Positions 30,601 through 37,650 of a stretch of 64,000 bases of DNA are shown one piece after another. This stretch comes from Lysobacter sp. (GTDB taxonomy: Bacteria; Pseudomonadota; Gammaproteobacteria; Xanthomonadales; Xanthomonadaceae), in contig JAHCAU010000005.1 of NCBI GenBank assembly GCA_019634715.1, forward strand, positions 158,792-222,791, in the 5' to 3' direction. A model generated the notes under the pieces. That model ran no database searches. It saw only the letters and a program-made list of their open reading frames with translations, and was not told where the DNA came from. The translations under genes and the position numbers were made by a program. How positions within the stretch are numbered: position 1 is the first letter of the stretch; each line of letters begins with the position of its first letter.

Positions 30601-30953
30601 CGCCTGTAGTCGTGGGGGAAGGCGACGGCCGCGATCAACCGGTAACCGCGCTTGCGGATGGTCTCGATGTAGCGGGGCGCCTTGGGGTCATCTCCGAAAG
30701 CCTTGCGCAAGGCATTGATGGCCTTGTGCACTGGGTTGTCGCCGAAATGCGTGTGCTTCCAGACTTCCAGCAGGATCGTCTCGGCACTCAGCGTGTCGCC
30801 AGCGCTTTCCGCGAGCACGATCAGCACTTCCATGATCCTCGGTTCGACGACGTGCTCTTCGCCATCGAGCATGATCGCCAGGCGATCGGGATGTATTTGG
30901 ACCGCGCCGATGCGGAAGCGTGCGCGGATCAGCCGTTCCTTGCGCTTGGACAT
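27624..30953 (-). CDS. Winged-helix / STAND NTPase / membrane / TPR protein, cassette copy 1
   Basis: An 1109-residue protein of unknown role. Residues 12-110 form an OmpR/CadC-type winged helix (GDNPVHKAINALRK, then YIETIRKRGYRL). Residues 128-560 are a STAND-like NTPase beginning GGSPYVGLDAFDD, with Walker A GASGCGKTS (175-183), Walker B LLMLIDHAE (282-290) and RVAHEALLRQWPRA near 510, typical of nSTAND1 proteins. A membrane helix spans about 601-622. The rest is TPR-like helices, predicted periplasmic. A paralog of nearly the same length and order lies at 34167-37499. It may be a membrane-bound transcription regulator gated by an ATPase, or a conflict-system sensor. Confidence 0.85.
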   Translation of the reverse strand: MSKRKERLIRARFRIGAVQIHPDRLAIMLDGEEHVVEPRIMEVLIVLAESAGDTLSAETILLEVWKHTHFGDNPVHKAINALRKAFGDDPKAPRYIETIRKRGYRLIAAVAFPHDYRRIPLQERDWRGGSPYVGLDAFDDRHADVFHGRSRMVAECLTAMRRQIEQRRRFVLVVGASGCGKTSLLNAGVIPRLRQTGGFDGLEALSVARCNLAGTQADDPVSSLSGALAQWMLDLRPVFAPQPASNLAAWLCERPERIIDTIDDAFHRKASRDIANQPEAHLLMLIDHAEALVSGESRDRKRQAEFERMVHTLCESPRAFVIMIVRGDYYLSLIEAFPSLADRKGSDGHLDVLTPRPGELAQIIRLPAAIAGLTFEEDAETGNHLDDVLRDAAVAHPDALPLLQHTLQALYEQRSEDGELRFATYHEMGGLEGALAHRAEEAYSSLPAQVRESLGRVMSRMIVMQPEHEGVNAQRIYRSELDHDACIFVEAFACARLFVAELDGDRPVYRVAHEALLRQWPRAVDWTRDNRRLLQARERLRGASARWVREERRDDLLLNSGQPFSEAQEVASRFPDELTPLDMEYVHRSGQMVFQQRRVRKLAIAGLITLTIVSCALSLYALEARDTAKHRHEDSLRLADMMLSDPGYSIAGRETDTNDSGAIDSTLTKAKQYEASGRCIEASEHLHDAGKKLMSSARIKEARQTFERAYVHTRTALERRPDDAAVRFAHSQSEYWVGYSHYRAKEFDEAHRHWSNYLSLAKRLHESDRKNPTYLTELSYAFNNMGSLLLDVDKPLEARRMFEQSEERKREALAISPTEYDLQYALIDTLSWIATADERLGRLRSASDRYKAVIAAFRALDPPPGQALTRDNRLANILILSANLSASIGDLREGLRQAEESIVLLSRIGQTNNYAYDWRRELAHAHLEASRINKILGQREAMLSHLSKAYALSLRLRENNRMLPAWQRLDATIRLVASISQSDLNDVEPINRAVSDLEALLGSSPRDRQIRIELANAYFLRGRFLLQQGRAASAREDFLQAIKVSSASSPDSMDVKMSAPWVASHLMLDGGSRNASAALFARAMTATGFRDYDHGCIITKCGQLPSPPR

Positions 30954-31181
30954 GAGGACGTATCCTGCCTATCGATCATTACGAGGCACTGCCGTGCACG
31001 GCGCAATCGGCGCCGCGAATGATTTTCGGGCATCGATGCTGCGACAGTCGCGAAGGAGAGGCGCGTGCGCGATGCCGGGTACGCGTGGGTACGTTCTGAT
31101 CCATTCCCTGCCCCCTGCCGTGGATGCGGATCACCTGCGGATCGAGCCTAGCAGAGTCGATCGCGGCACGAGAAGAGGTTC

Positions 31182-32060
31182 TCAGGCGTGGCCCGGTGTC
31201 CGTCGGTCTTCGTCGAGCAGCCCCGCCCGGATCGCGTCGGCATAGCGCGCCGGATCCGCGCCGTTGGCGATGATCCTTTCGAGCGACCAGATCGCGCCGC
31301 CGCCGAGTTGCGTTTCACGGGCATGGCTGCGGAGGGATTCGCGGATTTCCTGCGGCATGTTCTCCGCCCATTCTGCGGCGATGATGAAGCCATCGGCATC
31401 GAAGCCGGGTGCGGCGGCTTCGAAGGCGCTCGCCCATTCGCCGGGGGCGTTGCCGCTGCCCTTGGCGTGGCACTGCAGATGGCATCGGCGCACGCGTCCG
31501 GGATGGCGGCGGTGCAGGTCGGCGAAAGCCTGCGCCCAGAAGTCGCGGAACATGCTGGGTCGCAGGGCGAGGTCGAAACCGGCTTCGGCCAGCAGCGAGG
31601 CGAAGGCGATGAAGGAGTCGTGGTCGTAGGTGTCCTCGCAGGCCAGCTCGATGCTGTCCAGCCAGGGCATCGCCGCGCGCAGCGCGAAAAGGTTGCGGCG
31701 CAGCCCGCTGTCGGCGAACCCCGCGCCATGCCGGGCGTGCAGCAGCCGGATCGCGCGAAAGTCATGGTGGCCGGCACCACCGAAGACCAGGGCGATCCTC
31801 GGACCCTGCTCGCCTGCGGAGGCGCCGAGCGCCGCAGGCCAGCCGGGCGGGCCGATGTAGCGCCCGTCGGAGAAGAGCAGGGTGTCGTTGTAGCGAAGCT
31901 CGCCTGCGATCACGGTGTCCTCGTCGCGACCCACGTGCATGAGGCCGAGGCTCAGCGTGTCGAAACCCGCCGCGGAGACCTCGTCGAGCATCCGCGCCAG
32001 GCTCGCCTGCGGGAGATCGGGATCGAACTCCTCCTCGGCATGCAGGACGATGACGCTCAT
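31182..32060 (-). CDS. GH18-like barrel protein without a signal peptide
   Basis: A 292-residue protein that follows the layout of GH18-like barrels: RYNDTLLFSDGRYIGPPGW near residue 56, a strand RIALVFGGAG, then SIELACEDTYDHDSFIAFAS (about 135-155) where chitinases have DxxDxDxE plus the YD-x-DS continuation. The acidic chain is reduced to one Glu/Asp pair, so activity on chitin is doubtful. There is no export signal, so it is probably cytoplasmic. It lies between the two duplicated cassettes, 129 bp after the second XRE gene. Function unknown. The 30954-31181 gap shows no gene. Confidence 0.6.
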   Translation of the reverse strand: MSVIVLHAEEEFDPDLPQASLARMLDEVSAAGFDTLSLGLMHVGRDEDTVIAGELRYNDTLLFSDGRYIGPPGWPAALGASAGEQGPRIALVFGGAGHHDFRAIRLLHARHGAGFADSGLRRNLFALRAAMPWLDSIELACEDTYDHDSFIAFASLLAEAGFDLALRPSMFRDFWAQAFADLHRRHPGRVRRCHLQCHAKGSGNAPGEWASAFEAAAPGFDADGFIIAAEWAENMPQEIRESLRSHARETQLGGGAIWSLERIIANGADPARYADAIRAGLLDEDRRTPGHA

Positions 32061-32189
32061 GCGGCGTGCTCCTGGGCGGGCATCCTTGGCGGGACGGGGA
32101 GTGCTGCGAAGCGCATGGCCCGGGCGGGACGCGCCATCGCGACTCCGGACGCGGGTGTCGCGACCGACGTCCCGATGCGGGACCCCGGC

Positions 32190-32561
32190 TCAGGCCACCA
32201 GCGGCTGCGAGGCGGCGGTCGCGCTGCGCGGCCGGAGGATGTCGGCGACCGGCACGTCGAAGCAGCGGGCCAGCTCCCGGGCCACGCGGTAACGCACGGC
32301 ATGCCCGGCTTCGGCGCGCTTGATCGTGGCGATGGAGACCCGGATGTTGCGGCGCCAGCATTCGTCCGCCAGGTCCTGCTGGCTCATCAGGCGGGCGGTC
32401 CGGAGGCGGCGCAGCACGCCGCTGTCGAGGATCACGCTGCCATGGTTCCGGGCCACGCCCGGCACCTGCGCCGCCTGGAAAAGGGCGGCCGCGTCCAGCG
32501 CGGGATTGAAATGCGGCATGGCGGAGTGGGTGTCCTGGATGGCGGAGACGGTGAGCGTCAT
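32190..32561 (-). CDS. XRE-type HTH regulator, cassette copy 2
   Basis: A 123-residue protein whose last 65 residues (MSQQDLADECWRRNIRVSIA, TIKRAEAGHAVRY, ARELARCFDVPVADIL) are a helix-turn-helix of the XRE class, nearly identical to that of the gene at 26302-26655. The N-terminal half differs. The ATG at 32561 follows GAGGACTCTCCG, which resembles the GGAGACTCCC before copy 1. The paralogs share a 19-bp upstream element. The likely role is control of the cassette. Confidence 0.83.
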   Translation of the reverse strand: MTLTVSAIQDTHSAMPHFNPALDAAALFQAAQVPGVARNHGSVILDSGVLRRLRTARLMSQQDLADECWRRNIRVSIATIKRAEAGHAVRYRVARELARCFDVPVADILRPRSATAASQPLVA

Positions 32562-32697
32562 CGGAGAGTCCTCGTTGCGTGGTGCGTCGCGGTTCTTGGC
32601 GGAGCCCGGTCCGTTGCCGGACGGGGCGCTGGCGCCGCTGGCCGGGTGGAAGCGGGTCCGGCGGGGCAGGGCCACGATGCATCGCGCGTCTCTTTCG

Positions 32698-32716
32698 CGC
32701 CTTTCGGAAACCTTAC
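32698..32716 (-). promoter_or_regulatory. Conserved 19-bp element upstream of XRE copy 2
   Basis: CGCCTTTCGGAAACCTTAC, plus-strand reading, is 16/19 identical to the element at 26757-26775 and lies 137-155 bp upstream of the XRE start. An AT-rich run (TGATTGTTTTTGCTGCAATTG at 32727 onward, in part) is on its upstream side, as in copy 1. Otherwise I see no gene in 32562-32977. Confidence 0.5.
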
Positions 32717-32977
32717 GGTTTGCAGGTGATTGTTTTTGCTGCAATTGTTCGTGATCGAAACGAATGCTCCGAACGCGGGCGCGAGGCGAGACGGGTCGTC
32801 CGTGAGCCGGTACGGTGGGCGGCGGCGGTGTACGACGACCGCTCCCGGTCGCCTCGGCTGCAAGCCCGGGGACCGGAAACGACCGGGTCCGCCATGGGGC
32901 GGACCCGGGATCGAGGGCGGTCGGCGATCCCGGGCCGGGCTGGCAGGCGGCTTCGCCCGGGGAGGGCGGACGCGGGG

Positions 32978-33829
32978 TCAGAGCTTGGGGTCGGGATCGT
33001 TGCCGACCTGCGGGTCGCAGTCGTAGATGTTCCCGGGATCGGTGCCGGTGTCGTAGACGTTGATGCTGAAGTAGGTCTGGTCGGCCGAGGTCGAGCTGAA
33101 GGCGAATGCGAAGACGACGGAGGTCGTGCCGTAGCCGAACTGTCCGTACTGGTCGGGCGCGGGAGTGGCGGTGGGTTCCACCACGGTCGAGAAGTACTCG
33201 TAGATGTAATAGCGGCCGGCGTATTGGGGCTTGTCCACCGCCAAGGTGACGTTCAGGTTGTCGTTGGTCGTCCCCTTGGGGAACTCGAAGGCGCCGTTCT
33301 GGCTGAGGTTCGAGAATCTGTAGCCCTTGAAGCTGCCGTCCGGGTTGGTGAGGATCGTCAGCGTCGTCGCGATCGTGGCGGCGCTGCCGTCGCCGCCGTT
33401 CGCGTCCTCGACCTTGACGAGGCTGGCGCCGAGCGTGGCGCGCTGCTTGGGATCGGGATCGTTGCCGACCTGCGGATCGACATCCGAGCCATGGGTGTCG
33501 ACGCCGGTCTCGTCGATGATGTGGAAGATCAGGTCGCCCGCGACCTTCCGGCCGTTGAACTGGAAGGTGATGTCGAGGGCATCGGTGCCGAGGCCGTCGA
33601 CGAATTCCTGCACGCCGCTGACGGCGTAGCTGAAGCCCGCGAACACGAACGTGCCGGGGATCTGCGAGGCGATGCGGCACTTCAGCGTGCGCGTGGCGCG
33701 CCGCGCATGGAATTCGATCGACGCCGGCGTCGTGGTGTAGGTGACCGTGCCATCCGGGTTCTTCCCGGTGATGTTGACGGTCAATGTCTTGCTCGCGGTG
33801 TCGAAGGCGGTCTCGCTGGACGCGGTCAT
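32978..33829 (-). CDS. Two-domain DPQVGN-motif protein, cassette copy 2
   Basis: A 283-residue protein with no signal peptide and beta-rich composition. It consists of two halves of about 135-145 residues, each ending in the same signature: DVDPQVGNDPDPK near residue 135 and DCDPQVGNDPDPKL at the very C-terminus. Copy 1 (26859-27416) has one such ending. The repeated Asp-Pro motif could bind calcium or mark an interaction site (inference). It lies between a STAND gene and an XRE gene, the same order as copy 1. The ATG at 33829 follows GGAGCTTCC. Confidence 0.72.
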   Translation of the reverse strand: MTASSETAFDTASKTLTVNITGKNPDGTVTYTTTPASIEFHARRATRTLKCRIASQIPGTFVFAGFSYAVSGVQEFVDGLGTDALDITFQFNGRKVAGDLIFHIIDETGVDTHGSDVDPQVGNDPDPKQRATLGASLVKVEDANGGDGSAATIATTLTILTNPDGSFKGYRFSNLSQNGAFEFPKGTTNDNLNVTLAVDKPQYAGRYYIYEYFSTVVEPTATPAPDQYGQFGYGTTSVVFAFAFSSTSADQTYFSINVYDTGTDPGNIYDCDPQVGNDPDPKL

Positions 33830-34166
33830 CGGAAGCTCCTGGGTGGGTATCGGGAAACGATGCGTCGTGCGATGTGGGCGACGACGCGGCGGGAGTATGG
33901 CACGCATCCCTTCGCGTCCATGTCGTGCTGGCTCCTCCGTATTGTCCCGTTGCGCGGCGCGATGATGGTCGCTGCACGGCATCGCATCGGGATCAGTTTC
34001 CCGTCGGCCCATGCCCCGACAGGACCGGCCCTCCGGGTTGTGCCGCAGCGGCCCGCTGGCCGCCGTGCGCCGCTTGGCTTGACCACCCGTCAAGCGCTGC
34101 GCGACGCCCGACACACAGCGGCCGCTGCGACACAACGAGAGGTATGGAGAGATCTTGAACAGGCTC
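33830..34166. other. Intergenic region between STAND copy 2 and DPQVGN copy 2
   Basis: A 337-bp gap that codes for no convincing protein on either strand. It contains a small stem (GCGTCGT at 33859-33865 with ACGACGC at 33878-33884) close to the start of the DPQVGN gene, which could be an operator or a leader hairpin. No terminator with a T tract was found after the STAND gene. Confidence 0.4.
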
Positions 34167-37100
34167 TCAGTGGCCCTGGAGGATGATGCGTGTCTGGTCG
34201 TCGATGCCGTAACCGCGCAGACGGGCATCGGCATCGGCGACGAGGTCGCGGCGACCGACCAGAGCGTGGGCATGGATCCATAGCGCGAGCAGCTGCGGAT
34301 CCGACGATGTCGCCGCCGCGCCGCGCAGGTGCACGATGGTGCTTTCCGCGTGGCGTTTCGCTGCAGCGGCATCTCCCGCCGCGATCTGCGTCGTGGCGAG
34401 GGAGAGCGCGGAGCCCGCGTAGGCCTTCAGGCCAGAGACGTCGTCCGGTGCCTGCTCGACCAGCGCGCGCAGGTCGGTGACGGCCTGCGTCATCGTCTCG
34501 ATGCCTTGCGCGCCACCGTTCGCGCCGCCCTGGGCGCGCGCCAGGCGGAAACGGATCAGCGCATCGAGCCGGCGCCACGCGGGCAGACGCTGGTCGCGGC
34601 TCTGGGAAGGGCGCGTCTGTTCGCGCGCGAGCGCGAGATGGGACAGTTCGCCGGCGGCATCGCCGTTGGCGCGGGCGATGTCGGCCGCGTCCATGTGCGC
34701 ATGGGCGAGATTGCGGATCCACACATGGTTGCTCGGTTCTGCGCGCACCAGTCGCGTCAGCAGCGCCACGCTCTCGGTGGCCTCCGTGCGCGCCTGCGCA
34801 AGACGTCCCATCGACACCGCGAGTTGCGCGCTGCTGCGCAGACGGTTGGCCAGTCGGCGCTCCCATGCGCGTGCGCCGGGATGCCGGGCGAGCATGTCCC
34901 GCAGCAGCCCGATCTGCTCGGTGTAGCCGGCTGCGGCCGAATCCAGGCGGCCAAGCGATTCTTCGCCCGTGCTGATCCACGACAGCGTGTCGATCAGTTC
35001 GTAGCGGAGGTTGTCGTCGTCGGGCCGGCCGGCGATGGCCTGCTTTTTCAAGGTGGCGGAGCGGCGGAAGAAATCGATGGCTTCCTGCGTGCGGCCCTGG
35101 TCCTGCGCCAGCGTGCCGAAGTTGTTCAGGGCGTAGGAATGTTCGAGCTGGCGGTGCGGGTCGTCCGGCGTTCGATCGAGCAGGCGGCGGGTGGCATCGA
35201 GATAGATCGTCCAGTGCGCGTGCGCGTCGGAGAAACGTTTCTGACGATAGCGGTAATAGCCCAGCCAGTAGCCGGACAGACCCCATTCCTCCAGCGCCTC
35301 CACCGAGTCGGGCGTGCGCTGCAGCGCCTCGGCGGCAGCGGCATTCGCGCGCACGAACGCGGATTCGGCGTCCTTGAGCTTCGACTGTTCCAGCATCACC
35401 TCGCCCAGCGTGCGCAGCGCGCGCGAGGTGTTGATGAGGTCCTCGGTGCGCATGCGGTCGCCCGGACGCTGCGCGAGCTGGGCGAGCGCCTTGGCGCTGA
35501 TGCTGTCGAGCAGCTTGAGGTTACCGAGGGGACGCAGCTTGTCGGCCAGTTCGACCAGCATGAAATCGGTGAGCTGGAAGGCCTCCTCGCGGCGCAGTTC
35601 GGCTTCGCGCTGTGCCGTGACGGCCCACAGCGCCAGCGCGCTGGAGGTCAGGGCCAGCAGGGCCAGCATCGCCACCGCGGCGGTGCGGATGCGCTTGCCG
35701 CGGCGATGGTGGCGCTGCGACACGGCGAGCAGCGCGCGTTCGTCCTCGCCGAGCATCCCCGGCAATCGCTGCGCCGCTTCGGCCGCTTCGCTGAGCGGTC
35801 GGCCGGGATTGAGCAAGTGGTCCTGGCGACGGCCTTCCTCGGTCCAGCGCCGCGTCGCGTGGCGCAGGCGCGCATGCGCCTGCAGCAGGCGCCGGTTGTC
35901 GCCGGCCCAGTCGCGTGCACGCGGCCATTGCCGCAGCAGCGCTTCGTGCGCGACGCGGAAGCCGGGCTTGCCGTCGCTCAGTTCGCTCACGAACAGGCGC
36001 GCCTTGACGAAGGATTCGGCGAGCGCGCGCGCCTCGTCGTCGGGCAGCGACGACCACAGCACCCGGCGCGCATTGACGCTGTCGCTGTCTGGGTGGATCA
36101 CGATAAGTTGCGAGAGGACGGCGTCGAGCCGCGCCTGTGCATCCGGCGGCAGCGACGTGAAGACCTCTTCCGCGCGATGGGCCAGCGCGCCTTCGAGTTC
36201 GCCGATCTCGTGGTACGCGGCGAAGCTGAGCGTGCCGGTGTCGTCGCGGCGTTCGTACAGCGCCTGCAGCGTGTGCTGCAGCAGCGGCAGCGCATCGGGA
36301 TGCTGGATCGCCGCGTCGCGCAGCACGTCGTCCAGCCGCGCCAGCGTCTGCGGGTTCTCCTCGAAGCCCAGGCCGGCCAGGATCGCGGGCATGCGGATGA
36401 TCTGCGAGATTTCGCCGGGGCGCGGGGTCAGCACGTCGATGTGGCCATCGCCGGACTTGCGTTCGGCGATGACCGGCACGGCTTCGATGAGCTTGGGATA
36501 GAAATCGCTGCGCGCGACCATCACCACCACGATCCGCGGGTTGTCGCACAGGCGCTGGAGCAGGGTCGAGAACGCGGCGCGCTCGCGGTCGCCGATGCCC
36601 GGCGCGGCGACCAGCGCTTCGCCATGGTCGACCACCAGCAGCAGGTGCGCGCGCGGATGCTCGGCAAGGCCGCGATCGGAGTGGCGGCGGAAGGCTTCCT
36701 CCACCGTGGCGTCCAGGGTATCCGGTCGCTGCAGCAGATCCTCCGCCCGCGATTCCGGACGCTGCGGCGCGAACACGGGCCGGTCTTCGAGAGTCCACGT
36801 GCCCAGCGCCAGCGCGACGTGCGGCAGCAGGTCGCCGCCGTTGCAGCCGGCGAGGTCGCAGTACGCCACCGACAGTGCCTGGGTGCCGTCGAAACCGCCG
36901 GCCTGGCGCAGCAGCGGAATCACGCCGGCGCGCAGCAGCGATGTCTTGCCGCAGCCGCTGGCGCCGACCAGCAGCAGGAAGCGGCGCTGGCTGTCGATCT
37001 GGTTGCGCACGGTCGCCAGCAGTTCGGCGGTCATGCGGCTGCGGCCGAAGAAGACCTCGCTGTGGCTGTCGTCGAACGAGGCCAGCCCCACGTACGGACT

Positions 37101-37499
37101 GCCGCCGGTCCAGGCATTGCCCTGCTGCGCGCCGCGCCGGTAGTCGTCCGGGAACGAGACCGGCGCGATCAGCCGGTAACCGCGCTTGCGGATGGTTTCG
37201 ATGTACTTCGGCGCGCGGCTGTCGTCGCCGAGCAGCTTGCGCAACTGCGCGATGACCTTGTGGACCGGGTTGTCGCCGTAGAACGTGCCGCGCCAGACCT
37301 CGATCAGCAACTGTTCGGCGCTGACGACTTCGCCGGCATGCTCGGCCAGTGCCATCAGCACTTCCATCATGCGCGGTTCGAGCGCGAGTTCCTCGCCGTC
37401 GACACCGATGGTCAGCCGCTCCGGCTGCACCAGCAGCGCGCCGATGCGGAAGCGGCCGCGCGACGCCAGCGATCTGATCCTGTCCGAACGTTGGGTCAT
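34167..37499 (-). CDS. Winged-helix / STAND NTPase / membrane / TPR protein, cassette copy 2
   Basis: A 1110-residue paralog of the gene at 27624-30953, colinear along its whole length. Winged helix at about residues 16-114 (GDNPVHKVIAQLRK, YIETIRKRGYRL). The STAND-like NTPase begins GGSPYVGLASFDD, with Walker A GASGCGKTS (179-187) and Walker B HLLLVVDHGEAL near 290. RVAHEALLRQWPRA is also kept. A membrane helix (AAVAMLALLALTSSALALWA) is near 608-627, followed by a TPR-like C-terminus. It is richer in GC than copy 1, so the copies are not a recent duplication. The ATG at 37499 starts the conserved part. Confidence 0.86.
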   Translation of the reverse strand: MTQRSDRIRSLASRGRFRIGALLVQPERLTIGVDGEELALEPRMMEVLMALAEHAGEVVSAEQLLIEVWRGTFYGDNPVHKVIAQLRKLLGDDSRAPKYIETIRKRGYRLIAPVSFPDDYRRGAQQGNAWTGGSPYVGLASFDDSHSEVFFGRSRMTAELLATVRNQIDSQRRFLLLVGASGCGKTSLLRAGVIPLLRQAGGFDGTQALSVAYCDLAGCNGGDLLPHVALALGTWTLEDRPVFAPQRPESRAEDLLQRPDTLDATVEEAFRRHSDRGLAEHPRAHLLLVVDHGEALVAAPGIGDRERAAFSTLLQRLCDNPRIVVVMVARSDFYPKLIEAVPVIAERKSGDGHIDVLTPRPGEISQIIRMPAILAGLGFEENPQTLARLDDVLRDAAIQHPDALPLLQHTLQALYERRDDTGTLSFAAYHEIGELEGALAHRAEEVFTSLPPDAQARLDAVLSQLIVIHPDSDSVNARRVLWSSLPDDEARALAESFVKARLFVSELSDGKPGFRVAHEALLRQWPRARDWAGDNRRLLQAHARLRHATRRWTEEGRRQDHLLNPGRPLSEAAEAAQRLPGMLGEDERALLAVSQRHHRRGKRIRTAAVAMLALLALTSSALALWAVTAQREAELRREEAFQLTDFMLVELADKLRPLGNLKLLDSISAKALAQLAQRPGDRMRTEDLINTSRALRTLGEVMLEQSKLKDAESAFVRANAAAAEALQRTPDSVEALEEWGLSGYWLGYYRYRQKRFSDAHAHWTIYLDATRRLLDRTPDDPHRQLEHSYALNNFGTLAQDQGRTQEAIDFFRRSATLKKQAIAGRPDDDNLRYELIDTLSWISTGEESLGRLDSAAAGYTEQIGLLRDMLARHPGARAWERRLANRLRSSAQLAVSMGRLAQARTEATESVALLTRLVRAEPSNHVWIRNLAHAHMDAADIARANGDAAGELSHLALAREQTRPSQSRDQRLPAWRRLDALIRFRLARAQGGANGGAQGIETMTQAVTDLRALVEQAPDDVSGLKAYAGSALSLATTQIAAGDAAAAKRHAESTIVHLRGAAATSSDPQLLALWIHAHALVGRRDLVADADARLRGYGIDDQTRIILQGH

Positions 37500-37598
37500 G
37501 GGTCCATGCGGGCTTCGGCTGCCGCAGGATGTTAGCAGGCTTGCACGACGTGGACGCGTGACGGCTCCCCCATCCGCCGGCATCGGGACGCGAAACGC

Positions 37599-37625
37599 AC
37601 AGGGCCGGCATGCGCCGGCCCTGTG
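37599..37625. terminator. Hairpin terminator downstream of the M2 peptidase
   Basis: CACAGGGCCGG (37599-37609) pairs with CCGGCCCTGTG around a short GC-rich centre. It lies about 25 bp after the peptidase stop on the minus strand, followed by a short GCGTTTCG. The T tract is poor, so the strength is uncertain. Confidence 0.55.
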
Positions 37626-37650
37626 TCGGTGCGGACGGAATGTCCGGCGA

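Noticed and set aside
26859..37499. A prophage or integrative element around the duplicated cassettes
   Set aside because: No integrase, tRNA attachment site, phage structural gene or flanking direct repeats were seen.
34329..37535. A 1068-codon plus-strand frame opposite the second STAND gene
   Set aside because: Antisense shadow; the minus-strand product has intact Walker motifs and a paralog, the plus-strand one has none.
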